From Thermodesulfobium narugense DSM 14796 (GTDB lineage Bacteria > Thermodesulfobiota > Thermodesulfobiia > Thermodesulfobiales > Thermodesulfobiaceae): a stretch of 64,000 bases of DNA. The stretch covers positions 399,501 through 463,500 of the forward strand of contig NC_015499.1 of NCBI RefSeq assembly GCF_000212395.1, written 5' to 3'. Each line of letters begins with the position of its first letter. The stretch's first letter is position 1. Shown here piece after piece: positions 7,784 to 17,142 of this stretch. Position numbers and translations under genes: made by a program. Below the pieces are notes generated by a model. It was not told the origin of the DNA, searched no databases, and saw only the letters and a list, made by a program, of their open reading frames with translations.

Positions 7784-10387
7784 ATGTTTAATATTTTCAA
7801 ATTACTTAAGTTATATAAAAGAAGACATACTATAAAGAAGAGCGGCTTATTTGATGAAATATATTATCTAAAATCATATCCAGATGTAAGAGCTGCTGAT
7901 ATAGATCCGATAGAGCACTATATATTATTCGGTGCAAAGGAAAGAAGAAATCCTAATATATATTTTCAGACTGGTTTTTATTTAGACAAATACCCCGATA
8001 TGGTTCAAAGCGGTATAAATCCACTTCTGCATTATATTTTATTTGGTGCAAAAGAAGGAAGATGGCCCAATCCTGAGTTTGATTCGGAGTATTACTTATT
8101 AGCAAATCCAGACGTTAAAAAGGCAAGATTAAATCCACTTCTGCACTACATATTGTTTGGTCAGAAGGAAGGAAGAAAAACAAAAGGCGATAACGTGGAA
8201 AGATCTATTTTAATTCATAATGAACCTGCAAAGCCCATAACTTTACTTAGATTAATTAATAGAGCTAACGTCAAAAAGGGTATAAATTACATAAGAATGT
8301 ATGGATTAAAAGAATTTTCTAGAAAAGTAAAGGAAAAACTTTTGTCACGTGAAAGTTTAGAAACAGATAAGTTAGAAAAGGAAAATTGCCTCTATTTATC
8401 TGAAGTTATGGAATTATTATTGCCAGAACCCTTTGTTCCCAAAATAAGTATTACTAAACCAATAGATATTTTAATACCTATTTACAATGGAAGAGAATTC
8501 TTAGATTCTTTATTTGCAAGTATTGTAAAAAATACTTTTGTTCCTTATAGACTTCTAATAGCAAATGATAAAAGTACAGATCCCAGTATATCCAAATATT
8601 TACCAGATTTCAAAAATAGTTGTTCAAATATAGATATTACTATCGTTGAGAATGAAGATAATTTAGGTTTTGTAAAGACGGTCAATAAACTTGCTAAACT
8701 TACGAAAAATCACTTTGTTATTTTAAATACTGATACAGAAGTTCCTCCACATTGGTTGGAGAGGCTTATATTTTCTCTAATTACGAAGGATAATGTTGCA
8801 AGTGTAACTCCATTTACTAATGCAGGAACAATATGTAGCTTTCCAGAATTTTGTATTGACAATTCCTTATTTGAAGATATGGATGTTGCCACTTTAGATT
8901 CATACTTTCAATATGTAAATTTTGAAAAAAATTATGTTGAAATTCCGACAGCAGTTGGATTTTGTATGGCTATAAATAAAAAGGTGTATGACAAAATAGG
9001 ATTGTTTGATGAAAATTTTGGTAAGGGATATGGCGAAGAAAATGATTGGTCTATGAGAGCGGCAAAATTAGGCTATAAAAATATTATTGTGCCAAATCTA
9101 TTTGTGTATCATAAACATGGCGGATCTTTTCCAAGCGAAGAAAAAAAGAGACTAATGGAAAATAATGCGGTGTTATTAAAAAATAAACATCCAGATTATT
9201 TCTTTTTAGTTGAAGATTTTATTAAGAAAGATCCTTTAAAATTTTTAAGGACTATTTTAAAACTTAAAATATTATCTACTATATACAAGCCTGTAATGAT
9301 ATTGGATCACGCTTTAGGTGGAGGAGCTAATGAATATACTAATTCATTAGTAGCAGATAAACCTTTAGCTATTATAATAAGATACGATTTGAAAGTTAAT
9401 AAATATTTTATTGAACTTTGTGGGCAGAAAATAGAAAAGTCGCTATTTAGATTAAAAGATATAACAGAAATTAACCATATAATAAAATTTTTTAATGTTG
9501 AAGAAATTATAATTAATGAACTTGTTTCTTATCCAAAGGTTTTAGATTTATTAGCGTTTTTAATAGAAATCAAGGAGAAGAATAAGGATATTAAATATAC
9601 TTTTATGTTGCATGATTTTTTCTGTATTTGCCCAATGTATAATCTTTTAAATTATGAAGTTAAATATTGCAATGTGCCAGTGGATCTAAATCAGTGTGCC
9701 AAATGTTTAAAACTAAATCCTCTAATTGAAGAACAAGTTGCTTTTGTAAAGAATGACTACCCAAATTTAACAATTTCATTATGGAGAAAACAATTTAGTA
9801 ATTTATTAGACTACTCATCCAAAATAATTTGCTTTTCTCAAAAATCAAAAAAAATACTGCAAAAAGTTTATCCAAATCTGTCTGATGGTAAATTTGAAAT
9901 AAAGCATCATATTGTTGATTGGGTGCGCCCAGTAGTGGTTAATAACACATCAGAAACAATAAATATTGCTACTATAGGTCATATGACTATCCACAAAGGT
10001 GCTCATATTGTTTCATCGCTTGCAACCTATGTAGATTATCACAATATAAATATAAAAATTCATATTTTTGGAGATATATTTGAACCATATGAAAGTTTTA
10101 ACTATATTAAAACTGTTATCAAGCATGGAAGATATAAGAAAGAAGATTTACCAAAATTAATGGAAGAAAATGAAATCGATATAATTTTTATTCCTTCTAT
10201 TTGGCCAGAAACGTTTTCTTTCACAACTGAAGAGGCGATAAAAATGGAACTACCTTTAGCTGTATTTGATCTGGGGGCTCCTGCAGAAAGAGTTAAAATT
10301 TACGATAAAGGTATTATTCTACAAAAACAGGATCCAGAATATATTATTAGTACTTTATTTAATTACTTTAATAAAAAATTTGGATAG
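7784..10387 (+). CDS. Large glycosyltransferase with three N-terminal repeats, GT2 core and GT4-like C-terminus
   Basis: This 867-residue protein has three copies of a roughly 40-residue repeat at residues 20-140. Each copy follows the pattern YYL..YPDV....NPL.HYILFG.KEGR. Next comes the NYIRMYGLKEFSRK linker (about 165-185). The GT2 domain follows (about 225-460) with DILIPIYNG, NDKSTD, LNTDTEVPPHWLERL and EENDWSMRA. The C-terminal part (about 500-860) ends in IFGDIFEPYESF, IFIPSIWPETFSFTTEEAI and looks like a GT4-type Rossmann half. It is probably a polymer-elongating enzyme in the cytoplasm. The ATG at 7784 lies after GGGGATAGG. Its own stop lies inside a relic of another gene tail. Confidence 0.85.
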   Translation: MFNIFKLLKLYKRRHTIKKSGLFDEIYYLKSYPDVRAADIDPIEHYILFGAKERRNPNIYFQTGFYLDKYPDMVQSGINPLLHYILFGAKEGRWPNPEFDSEYYLLANPDVKKARLNPLLHYILFGQKEGRKTKGDNVERSILIHNEPAKPITLLRLINRANVKKGINYIRMYGLKEFSRKVKEKLLSRESLETDKLEKENCLYLSEVMELLLPEPFVPKISITKPIDILIPIYNGREFLDSLFASIVKNTFVPYRLLIANDKSTDPSISKYLPDFKNSCSNIDITIVENEDNLGFVKTVNKLAKLTKNHFVILNTDTEVPPHWLERLIFSLITKDNVASVTPFTNAGTICSFPEFCIDNSLFEDMDVATLDSYFQYVNFEKNYVEIPTAVGFCMAINKKVYDKIGLFDENFGKGYGEENDWSMRAAKLGYKNIIVPNLFVYHKHGGSFPSEEKKRLMENNAVLLKNKHPDYFFLVEDFIKKDPLKFLRTILKLKILSTIYKPVMILDHALGGGANEYTNSLVADKPLAIIIRYDLKVNKYFIELCGQKIEKSLFRLKDITEINHIIKFFNVEEIIINELVSYPKVLDLLAFLIEIKEKNKDIKYTFMLHDFFCICPMYNLLNYEVKYCNVPVDLNQCAKCLKLNPLIEEQVAFVKNDYPNLTISLWRKQFSNLLDYSSKIICFSQKSKKILQKVYPNLSDGKFEIKHHIVDWVRPVVVNNTSETINIATIGHMTIHKGAHIVSSLATYVDYHNINIKIHIFGDIFEPYESFNYIKTVIKHGRYKKEDLPKLMEENEIDIIFIPSIWPETFSFTTEEAIKMELPLAVFDLGAPAERVKIYDKGIILQKQDPEYIISTLFNYFNKKFG

Positions 10388-10470
10388 AAAGAACTTTTCT
10401 TACGCAGAGGTTTCGTATGTTTAAGTTTGTTAAAAAATTTATTAATAATTATTCTTTTTTAAACCATTAA
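10380..10470 (+). pseudogene. Relic: 3' tail of a lost double-GT2 gene followed by a truncated 5' end
   Basis: Read in the frame starting at TTG 10380, this stretch encodes LDRKNFSYAEVSYV and a stop (10422-10424). That is nearly the same as LDREDFSYAEVSRV at the end of the 965-residue fusion gene. The frame is different from that of the 867-residue gene, whose stop at 10385-10387 lies inside it. A new ATG at 10417 then gives MFKFVKKFINNYSFLNH before a stop at 10468-10470, parallel to the relic at 7665. The two places share the block TTTTCTTACGCAGAGGTTTC, so this is a recombination scar rather than a gene. Confidence 0.65.
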
Positions 10471-10574
10471 CGCTGAGCCTTCACCGTGATTATAAATTAA
10501 CTATAGTTAATTTACATATAATTACTTATTATTGCTTTGAAATCTATTTTGTTTAGAAAGGATAGAGAAAAAAA

Positions 10575-12305
10575 TTGAACCTTAACACATTGAAAAATAA
10601 TATAGCTCTTCAAATATTAAGATTCAAAAATACTCCGAAAAAAATTCCATATATTTTTATGACACTGCCAATAATATTTTATTTATGGATAATTTTAAGA
10701 TTCACTATTAATATGCCATATTGGGATGACTACGATTCTGTTTTAAATTGGATAAATAGGTTTGTGACGCATCAAAACAATTGCAACTACCTCATTTCAA
10801 TGTTGTTTGAACAACACAACGAGCATAGAATACTTTTTGATAGAATCTTTATACTATTCGATTATTATGTTTTTGGTTCAATTAATTTTATATTTTTAAA
10901 CTATATAGGATATCTTGGATTGTTCGCACTATTTGGTTTAATGCTCTGGATTAGCGTGAAAAAGGGTTTGTCAGGAGTATATTTGATACCTATACCCTTT
11001 TTGATTTTTGCGCTATGCCAAAATGAATTAATTTCTTTTGCAATGGCATCTATGCAACAATATTGGCAATTTTTCTTTTGTTTACTTGCAATCATATTAA
11101 TTACTAAAAGTGAAGATATAAAAACCAGTTATTTGTCATTAAGTCTCCTATTCTCTATCATAGCCTCTTTTACTGGCGCTGGCGGCTTGATAGTTTTTCC
11201 TGCAATTTTAATCTATCTAATAATTTACAAAAAGGGGCTTAAAAATATAATTATATGGCTATCTTTTTCATCATTAATATTTATTTTCTATTTTATTATT
11301 TTACAATATCATCAAACAGCAATAAGCATAGCAAGCCATCAATTTGTTATTGAACATCCATTGGAATATATAGAGTATATCTTTTGTTTTCTTGGTGGTA
11401 TTGCAGGTCTTAAGATTAGCTCATTTATTTGTGGTGCATTATTATTTGTTTCTCTAATTTTACTAAGTTTAAAATATAATAAAAACACTACTACAATTTT
11501 GGTTTTTTTCTTCATTGTGTCAACTGCTGCTGCAGGATTGAGCAGAATTAGTTTGGGAGTGGTTGAGGCAATATCTTCTAGATATACTATTTATTCTATT
11601 AGTTTATTAGTTATTTGTTATATATTTTTTGTGAGTCAGTTGAAATCTACATTTTTTAGAAAAATATTTTTTATATTTTCACTTACAGTATCTTTAGCAT
11701 TTTTTTTGTACTGGATTCCTAAGGGCATTGCTCCATTAAGAAATAAAGAAGTCTTATTAAGTTCAAGCCTTGTATATCCATCAGAACAAAGAGCAGTAAA
11801 AATACTAGAAACATCAGCTAAATTAGGCACTTTTATGCCTATTGCTCAAATATATAAATTTTTGCCTTCCTATTATGCCTTTGCTATTAGTCTTAATCAA
11901 CCAACATCCTATACGATAGAATCTATTAAATTAAATGATAATAAGTCTTTATATAACTTAGCACAAAACCCTACACAGCCTACTGAGATAACCATAACCA
12001 AAAACGATAAGGATAACATTATCCAAATATCTGGCTGGGCAGTAGACAGCATTGAAAAAAATGCAGATAGAGGAGTTATTGCAGTAATAGATAGTAAATA
12101 TTTTTATCCATTGGGAAATGGAATTCAAAGACCTGATGTAAGTAAATTTTTTAATAATACAAATTATGAATATTCAGGATTCAATGGCTCAATACCATTG
12201 AGTGATTTGAGCTATGGAAAACACATTTTAACATTAAGAATAGTAAACTATAATGAAACTGGTTACTATGAATCTAAGCCAATAGAATTAAATATTGAAA
12301 AGTAA
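10575..12305 (+). CDS. Polytopic membrane protein with C-terminal beta-sandwich domain (possible GT-C glycosyltransferase)
   Basis: This 576-residue protein has an N-terminal membrane region with roughly ten hydrophobic segments up to about residue 390. A soluble C-terminal domain of about 100 residues contains ISGWAVD, a hydrophobic-Gly pattern and SGFNGSIPL. The same C-terminal type is seen on other bacterial surface-glycan membrane enzymes. The first loop carries PYWDDYDS, an acidic pair where GT-C enzymes place their catalytic Asp, so a lipid-phosphate-sugar-dependent transferase is plausible but unproven. The start is TTG at 10575 behind GAAAGGATAGAG. The adjacent GtrA homologue supports a role in decorating surface glycan. 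Confidence 0.65.
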   Translation: MNLNTLKNNIALQILRFKNTPKKIPYIFMTLPIIFYLWIILRFTINMPYWDDYDSVLNWINRFVTHQNNCNYLISMLFEQHNEHRILFDRIFILFDYYVFGSINFIFLNYIGYLGLFALFGLMLWISVKKGLSGVYLIPIPFLIFALCQNELISFAMASMQQYWQFFFCLLAIILITKSEDIKTSYLSLSLLFSIIASFTGAGGLIVFPAILIYLIIYKKGLKNIIIWLSFSSLIFIFYFIILQYHQTAISIASHQFVIEHPLEYIEYIFCFLGGIAGLKISSFICGALLFVSLILLSLKYNKNTTTILVFFFIVSTAAAGLSRISLGVVEAISSRYTIYSISLLVICYIFFVSQLKSTFFRKIFFIFSLTVSLAFFLYWIPKGIAPLRNKEVLLSSSLVYPSEQRAVKILETSAKLGTFMPIAQIYKFLPSYYAFAISLNQPTSYTIESIKLNDNKSLYNLAQNPTQPTEITITKNDKDNIIQISGWAVDSIEKNADRGVIAVIDSKYFYPLGNGIQRPDVSKFFNNTNYEYSGFNGSIPLSDLSYGKHILTLRIVNYNETGYYESKPIELNIEK

Positions 12306-12369
12306 TGTAAAATAATTATGAATTGTGTTATCTCTTTTTAGTTTGTGATCTAATCAACTGGAGGCTCAT

Positions 12370-12810
12370 ATTAAAGACTTAGAATTGAATGCTGATAAAA
12401 CTTTTCTCTCGCATAAAGAAAGAGTAATCAGGTTTATCCTGATAGGCTTAATCTCTGCTGCTTTCAACTTTCTTCTGATATATATCTTTATAGATCTCTT
12501 CAAGATGAACTCTACTTTTTTAAAAAACGCTTCAAACTTTATTGCCTTGGTTTTGAGCATATTGTTTGCATTCTTCCTGCACAGGGCCTGGACCTGGGGA
12601 GACTGCGCTTTTGAAAAAGGCTACAAGCTTTTCAAACAATTAATTCTTTTCTACTCTTCCAACACATTTGCAATTGTCATCAGAACTGTTTCTTTTGCCT
12701 TCTTTGACTACTTTTTTAAATTAAACTATATATTAAACGTTGCAATTGGAATCGGAATAGCTTCACTGTTAAATTATGTAGTCTACGACAAGGCAATCTT
12801 TAAGAGATAA
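12370..12810 (+). CDS. GtrA-family membrane protein, possible ATT start
   Basis: This small four-helix membrane protein matches the GtrA family, with RFILIGLISAAFNFLLIY at the start and LNYVVYDKAIFKR at the end. GtrA proteins are thought to flip undecaprenyl-phosphate-linked sugars. The first conventional start is TTG at 12385, but the only good ribosome site, GGAGG at 12360-12364, is 20 bases away from it. ATT at 12370 is in frame and five bases from that site, so I start the gene there; the TTG remains possible. The neighbouring polytopic protein and the DPM1-like transferase further on would be natural partners. Confidence 0.82.
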   Translation: MKDLELNADKTFLSHKERVIRFILIGLISAAFNFLLIYIFIDLFKMNSTFLKNASNFIALVLSILFAFFLHRAWTWGDCAFEKGYKLFKQLILFYSSNTFAIVIRTVSFAFFDYFFKLNYILNVAIGIGIASLLNYVVYDKAIFKR

Positions 12811-12839
12811 ATCTTACTTAACTAAATTTGGAGGTTAAA

Positions 12840-14021
12840 TTGAGCTTTAAGTATGACGTATGTATAGTTGGCGGTTTAGGTCATGTGGGACTACCACTTG
12901 GTCTATCCTTTGCAAACAAAAATCTAAAAACTATCCTGTATGACATAAATAAGGATGCAATAGAACTGGTAAAGAATAAAGTAATGCCCTTTATGGAACA
13001 GGGCGCTGAAGAGATGCTAAAAAATACTCTTGATAAAACCCTTTTCGTTACTGACGAAAGAGATGTAATTAAGGATTCAAAGTTCATCGTCATAGTAATA
13101 GGAACCCCAGTAGATGAGCACCTGTCCCCTAACTTTGTCTTATTTAGAGACTTTCTATCACGATTTATAAATCTATTTTCAGATGACCAGCATATAATCT
13201 TGAGAAGCACGGTATATCCTGGCACTACTGAAAAGATTGTTGATTACCTTAGAAGAAACAATCTGAAGACAAGGGTATCCTTTTGTCCTGAAAGAATTGC
13301 CCAGGGCTATGCTATAGCTGAAATATCTAATCTTCCTCAGATAATCTCATCTGATGACGAAGAATCTTTTTCTGAAGCTGAAAAGCTATTTAAGACTATT
13401 ACGTCAGAAGTAATAAGGCTCTCCTTTATGGAAGCAGAATTAGCAAAGCTCTTTACAAACGTCTACAGGTATATAAAGTTCTCTATTGCAAATCAGTTCT
13501 ATCAGATTGCCCTTCAAAACAATCTTGACTTTTACAAGATATATGACGCTATTGTATATAACTATCCCAGAGCAAAGGACTTTCCTAAGGCAGGCTTTAC
13601 AGCAGGGCCATGTCTTTTCAAGGATACAATGCAGCTTGCTGCCTTTAGCAAAAACAACTTCTTCTTAGGTCATGCTGCTATGCTTGTAAATGAAGGGCTG
13701 CCTTACTTTCTTGTTGAGCAGCTAAAGCAAAGAGTATCTCTTGATAACAAAGTAGTAGGCATTCTTGGCATGGCATTTAAGCCAGATTGCGATGACAAGA
13801 GAGAGTCTCTTGCGTACAAGTTAAAACACATCTTAGAATTTGAAAACTGCACGCTCTTTTGCTCAGACCCATACATAAAAGATCCTAGGTTTTTGCCTGA
13901 AGATGAACTAATAGAGAAATGCGACATCATATTCATAGGCTGTCCACACAGCAGATACTCTAGCCTAAATATACCTAGTGAAAAGATATTAATTGATCCA
14001 TGGCGCAGCAAACAAAAATAA
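12840..14021 (+). CDS. Nucleotide-sugar dehydrogenase (UDP-glucose/UDP-ManNAc dehydrogenase family)
   Basis: This 393-residue NAD-dependent enzyme shows the Rossmann motif VGGLGHVGLPLG, then STVYPGTT, FCPERIAQGYA and AKLFTNVYRYIKFS. The catalytic cysteine lies in AGPCLFKD, and the C-terminal domain begins ILGMAFKPDCDDKRES. The family oxidises the C6 hydroxyl of a UDP-sugar to a uronic acid in two steps. Donor specificity (glucose or N-acetylmannosamine) cannot be settled here. The start is TTG at 12840, five bases after GGAGG at 12830-12834; an upstream TTG at 12828 overlaps that site and is unlikely. It provides an acidic sugar for the polymer. Confidence 0.88.
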   Translation: MSFKYDVCIVGGLGHVGLPLGLSFANKNLKTILYDINKDAIELVKNKVMPFMEQGAEEMLKNTLDKTLFVTDERDVIKDSKFIVIVIGTPVDEHLSPNFVLFRDFLSRFINLFSDDQHIILRSTVYPGTTEKIVDYLRRNNLKTRVSFCPERIAQGYAIAEISNLPQIISSDDEESFSEAEKLFKTITSEVIRLSFMEAELAKLFTNVYRYIKFSIANQFYQIALQNNLDFYKIYDAIVYNYPRAKDFPKAGFTAGPCLFKDTMQLAAFSKNNFFLGHAAMLVNEGLPYFLVEQLKQRVSLDNKVVGILGMAFKPDCDDKRESLAYKLKHILEFENCTLFCSDPYIKDPRFLPEDELIEKCDIIFIGCPHSRYSSLNIPSEKILIDPWRSKQK

Positions 14022-14065
14022 TTCCTGTTAAAATTAATAAAAAATTAACTAAAAAAATAAATTAA

Positions 14066-14087
14066 AAGCTTTAAATCTTTAAAGCTT
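14066..14087 (+). promoter_or_regulatory. Perfect AT-rich palindrome between dehydrogenase and epimerase genes
   Basis: AAGCTTTAAA is followed after two bases by its exact reverse complement TTTAAAGCTT. The unit AAAGCTTTAAATC is also repeated in tandem here. There is no T-tract, so a terminator is unlikely. It may be an operator or an RNA hairpin, or nothing more than AT-rich sequence. Confidence 0.35.
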
Positions 14088-14111
14088 TAAATCAAAGAGG
14101 AGGCTAATTTA

Positions 14112-15134
14112 ATGAAGATACTTGTAACTGGTTCTGCTGGTTTTGTAGGAGGATACCTTGTAGAAGAGCTCTTGAACAACGGTCATGAGGTAGTAGGAAT
14201 AGACAACTTTTCTAAGTACGGCGAGTTGTCAAAAAGCTATGATAACAATCCTAATTATAGGTTTGTGCAAGGAGACGTAAAGGACACTGAGCTCTTAAAG
14301 GATCTAATCTCTGACTGCGATCAAGTAGTAGCAGGAGCTGCCATGATAGGCGGCATATCATATTTTCACAAGTTTGCATACGATCTCTTGGCTGAAAACG
14401 AAAGAATAATAGCATCTACCTTTGACGCTGCAATCTGGGCATTTAGGAACAAGAAGTTAAAGAAGATAAACGTTCTTTCATCCTCTATGGTATTTGAAAA
14501 CACGTCAATCTTTCCTACTCCTGAAGGAGAAGAGAGAAGATGCCCCCCTCCATCCTCTACCTACGGCTTTCAAAAGCTTGCCTGCGAATACTTTGCTCAG
14601 GGTGCATGGGAGCAATACAGATTGCCATATACCATCATCAGGCCATTTAACTGTATTGGAATAGGGGAAAGAAGAGCCCTTTCTGATGAGAGCATTATGT
14701 CTGGCAACGTAAAGCTTGCTATGAGCCACGTAGTGCCAGATCTGGTTCAAAAGGTCCTAAAGGGTCAAGATCCTCTTCACATACTGGGTTCTGGCAACCA
14801 ACTAAGACATTATACCTATGGAGGAGACCTTGCAAGGGGCATTAGATACTGTATTGAAAACGAAAATGCTATAAACGAGGACTTTAACATATCTACCTCC
14901 AAAGCTCATACTGTCCTTGAACTAGCTCAGATTATCTGGAAAAAGGTTTACGGCGACTCAAAGCCTTTCAGATACGTATCTGACGAACCCTTCCCATACG
15001 ACGTTCAAAAGAGATCCCCTGACGTATCCAAAGCAAAGAGACTTCTAAACTTTGAGGCAAAAGTTACTTTAGAAGATGCATTAGACGAGATAATCCCATG
15101 GATAAAAAAACAAATTGAGCTAGGTAAGATTTAA
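14112..15134 (+). CDS. NAD-dependent epimerase/dehydratase (extended SDR)
   Basis: This is an extended short-chain dehydrogenase of 340 residues. It has the nucleotide motif TGSAGFVGG near the N-terminus, the catalytic YxxxK as STYGFQKL, and IIRPFNCIG in the substrate region. Members of this family act on nucleotide sugars as epimerases, dehydratases or decarboxylases. Following a UDP-sugar dehydrogenase, a UDP-uronate epimerase is a reasonable guess. The ATG at 14112 follows AGAGGAGG. The stop is directly followed by the next gene start, so the two are translationally linked. Confidence 0.85.
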   Translation: MKILVTGSAGFVGGYLVEELLNNGHEVVGIDNFSKYGELSKSYDNNPNYRFVQGDVKDTELLKDLISDCDQVVAGAAMIGGISYFHKFAYDLLAENERIIASTFDAAIWAFRNKKLKKINVLSSSMVFENTSIFPTPEGEERRCPPPSSTYGFQKLACEYFAQGAWEQYRLPYTIIRPFNCIGIGERRALSDESIMSGNVKLAMSHVVPDLVQKVLKGQDPLHILGSGNQLRHYTYGGDLARGIRYCIENENAINEDFNISTSKAHTVLELAQIIWKKVYGDSKPFRYVSDEPFPYDVQKRSPDVSKAKRLLNFEAKVTLEDALDEIIPWIKKQIELGKI

Positions 15135-15845
15135 TTGAACCGTGAAACAACTTTAGCAATTGTAATTCCTGTCTACAACGAAGGAAATAACATCCTAAAA
15201 ACCTTAAGAGAAATAAATGGCAAGATAAGGTCCTACAACAAAATCTACATAATATATGACTTTGATGAAGATACCACTTTAAAGGCACTAGAAAGCGTTA
15301 GCTTAAATGATTACAAAGTATCTCTCTTGAAAAATAAATATGGCAAAGGTGCTCTAAATGCTATAAAGACAGGCATAGAGGAATCTACTGAAGATGCGGT
15401 GCTTGTAGTGATGGCTGATCTATCTGATGACCTATCTGTAGCAGACAGGATGTTTGACTTGATAAAAGATGGATACGATGTGGTCTGTGGTTCAAGGTAT
15501 ATGAAGGGCGGTGCTCAATTTGGCGGACCAAAGCTTAAAGGCCTTCTTTCCAGATTGGCAGGCATCAGCCTTCACTACCTTACAGGCATACCTACCCACG
15601 ACGTAACAAATAGCTTCAAGATGTACAGTAGGAACGCTCTAAAAAAGATAAATATAGAGAGTACTGGCGGCTTTGAGATAGGCATGGAGATAACTGTGAA
15701 GACATTCCTAAGCGGTGGCAAAATAACTGAAGTACCTTCTACCTGGAAAGACAGGTCTGAGGGCAAATCTAACTTTAAGCTTTTTAGATGGCTTCCAAAA
15801 TATATTAAGTGGTATTTATATGCAGTACTTAAGAGATATTTTTAA
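15135..15845 (+). CDS. DPM1-like family 2 glycosyltransferase
   Basis: This 236-residue GT2 enzyme opens with LAIVIPVYNEGNNI, has MADLSDDLS as its metal-binding DxD region, and carries VCGSRYMKGG and THDVTNSFKMY. These are features of dolichol/undecaprenyl-phosphate mannose synthase-like transferases. It lacks the long C-terminal membrane region found in some members. It probably charges a polyprenyl phosphate with a sugar on the cytoplasmic face, which fits the GtrA flippase homologue and the polytopic protein upstream. The start is TTG at 15135, immediately after the stop of the epimerase gene. Confidence 0.88.
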   Translation: MNRETTLAIVIPVYNEGNNILKTLREINGKIRSYNKIYIIYDFDEDTTLKALESVSLNDYKVSLLKNKYGKGALNAIKTGIEESTEDAVLVVMADLSDDLSVADRMFDLIKDGYDVVCGSRYMKGGAQFGGPKLKGLLSRLAGISLHYLTGIPTHDVTNSFKMYSRNALKKINIESTGGFEIGMEITVKTFLSGGKITEVPSTWKDRSEGKSNFKLFRWLPKYIKWYLYAVLKRYF

Positions 15846-15946
15846 GAAATATTGAATAGATCTTATTAGCTTTTATTTCTTTAGAAGACAGCAATTTTTT
15901 ACAATTTATAGAAAATTTTGTTCGTTAAAAGAACCAACCCGCTTTA

Positions 15947-15976
15947 TTGACAAAAAGAGTATATTCTAACTACAAT
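15947..15976 (+). promoter_or_regulatory. Putative promoter of the AAA-TOPRIM operon
   Basis: TTGACA at 15947-15952 and TACAAT at 15971-15976 are separated by 18 bases, upstream of the ATPase gene. This marks the junction between the polysaccharide cluster and the accessory island. Confidence 0.5.
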
Positions 15977-16017
15977 TACAATAGACTTGTTTATAACAAA
16001 ATAGGATGTGTGAGATT

Positions 16018-17142
16018 ATGATTGAGAATATCGAATTTGAAAATTTTAAGTGTTTTGAAAGGTTTAGCGTAGAAAAGTTACAAAGAGTCAATCTTATTGG
16101 CGGCAAAAATAATATTGGAAAGACGGCTTTTTTAGAAGGAATTGAGCTTTTGGCTAAGCCAAAGTCTGGTTTTGGTATGTGTATTGTTACATCTGAAATC
16201 CTTCGAAGAAGGCAGCTAAAACCAGGCTTTATGCCACAAACACAGTCCCATATCAATGAACTTGACTTCGATTTATTTAATAGTTTAGGCAAAGAAATTA
16301 TTATTAAAGGTGATATATCTGAAATTAAGATAAAATTTATCCCTGCTGGTGAAGTGATAGAATCTCAGACCATCCAATCTTTTCTTCCAAATACTTTTAA
16401 TTTTAATCCACTTGCTCCCCAAATTTTCCAAGTACTTCCTTCAAACCAACCAAAAACAGCTTCAGTTCAATCTGTAGAATTTTCATATAATAATGAAACC
16501 CTTGCTGTACCACTGCAAAATATTATTAATATTAATAACAATAATCTACTTGTAATTATTCGAGATTCAAAACATACTTTACCTAATGTTAATTTTATTT
16601 CATCGTGTTCTACTGATGAAACGCTGTTAACAGAATTTTATGGAAAAGTAACCGAATTAGACAAAGAAGAAGAAATCGATCGCCTTATAAACGAATTTGA
16701 TGAAAATATCTTAAAATTAAAAGCTATTTATGGTATAAATAGTGCTACTTTTAAGTTAAAACTCAAAAATAATAACTCTTTAATTCCTCTTTCATCCTTT
16801 GGTGAGGGTATCAATCGCTATATAGCGATTCTTTGTGCAATATGGGCAAGTCAGGATGGATATCTTCTTATAGATGAGTTTGAAAACGGCATTCATTATA
16901 CCAATTATCAAAGATTATGGAGAATCATATTTGAAACATCTAAGAAGGCAAATTGTCAGATTTTCGCTACCACACATTCAAAAGAGTGTATCGAAGCTTT
17001 TAACGAAGCAAATCAAGAAAATGAAGGGGTTTATCTGGAACTTTATCGCGTTCAGAAGAAAAATAGTATTTCTGTTATGAAACGCGATTATGATCAGCTT
17101 AGATATTCTTTAACTCATGGCAGCGAAATCCGCGGTGAGTAA
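16018..17142 (+). CDS. AAA ATPase (AAA_15/OLD-like SMC-type), putative defence protein
   Basis: This ABC/SMC-like ATPase has the usual N-terminus MIENIEFENFKCF, Walker A GGKNNIGKTAF, a signature-like SSFGEGINRYIAIL, Walker B GYLLIDEFENGIH and a switch block ATTHSKECI. These features match the AAA_15/AAA_21 group found in OLD-type nucleases, PARIS AriA and related anti-phage systems. The start is taken at ATG 16018, where family homology begins; ATG 16006 would add four residues. The downstream gene overlaps it by 26 bases and encodes a TOPRIM-like partner. Together they look like an OLD enzyme split over two polypeptides. Confidence 0.85.
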   Translation: MIENIEFENFKCFERFSVEKLQRVNLIGGKNNIGKTAFLEGIELLAKPKSGFGMCIVTSEILRRRQLKPGFMPQTQSHINELDFDLFNSLGKEIIIKGDISEIKIKFIPAGEVIESQTIQSFLPNTFNFNPLAPQIFQVLPSNQPKTASVQSVEFSYNNETLAVPLQNIININNNNLLVIIRDSKHTLPNVNFISSCSTDETLLTEFYGKVTELDKEEEIDRLINEFDENILKLKAIYGINSATFKLKLKNNNSLIPLSSFGEGINRYIAILCAIWASQDGYLLIDEFENGIHYTNYQRLWRIIFETSKKANCQIFATTHSKECIEAFNEANQENEGVYLELYRVQKKNSISVMKRDYDQLRYSLTHGSEIRGE

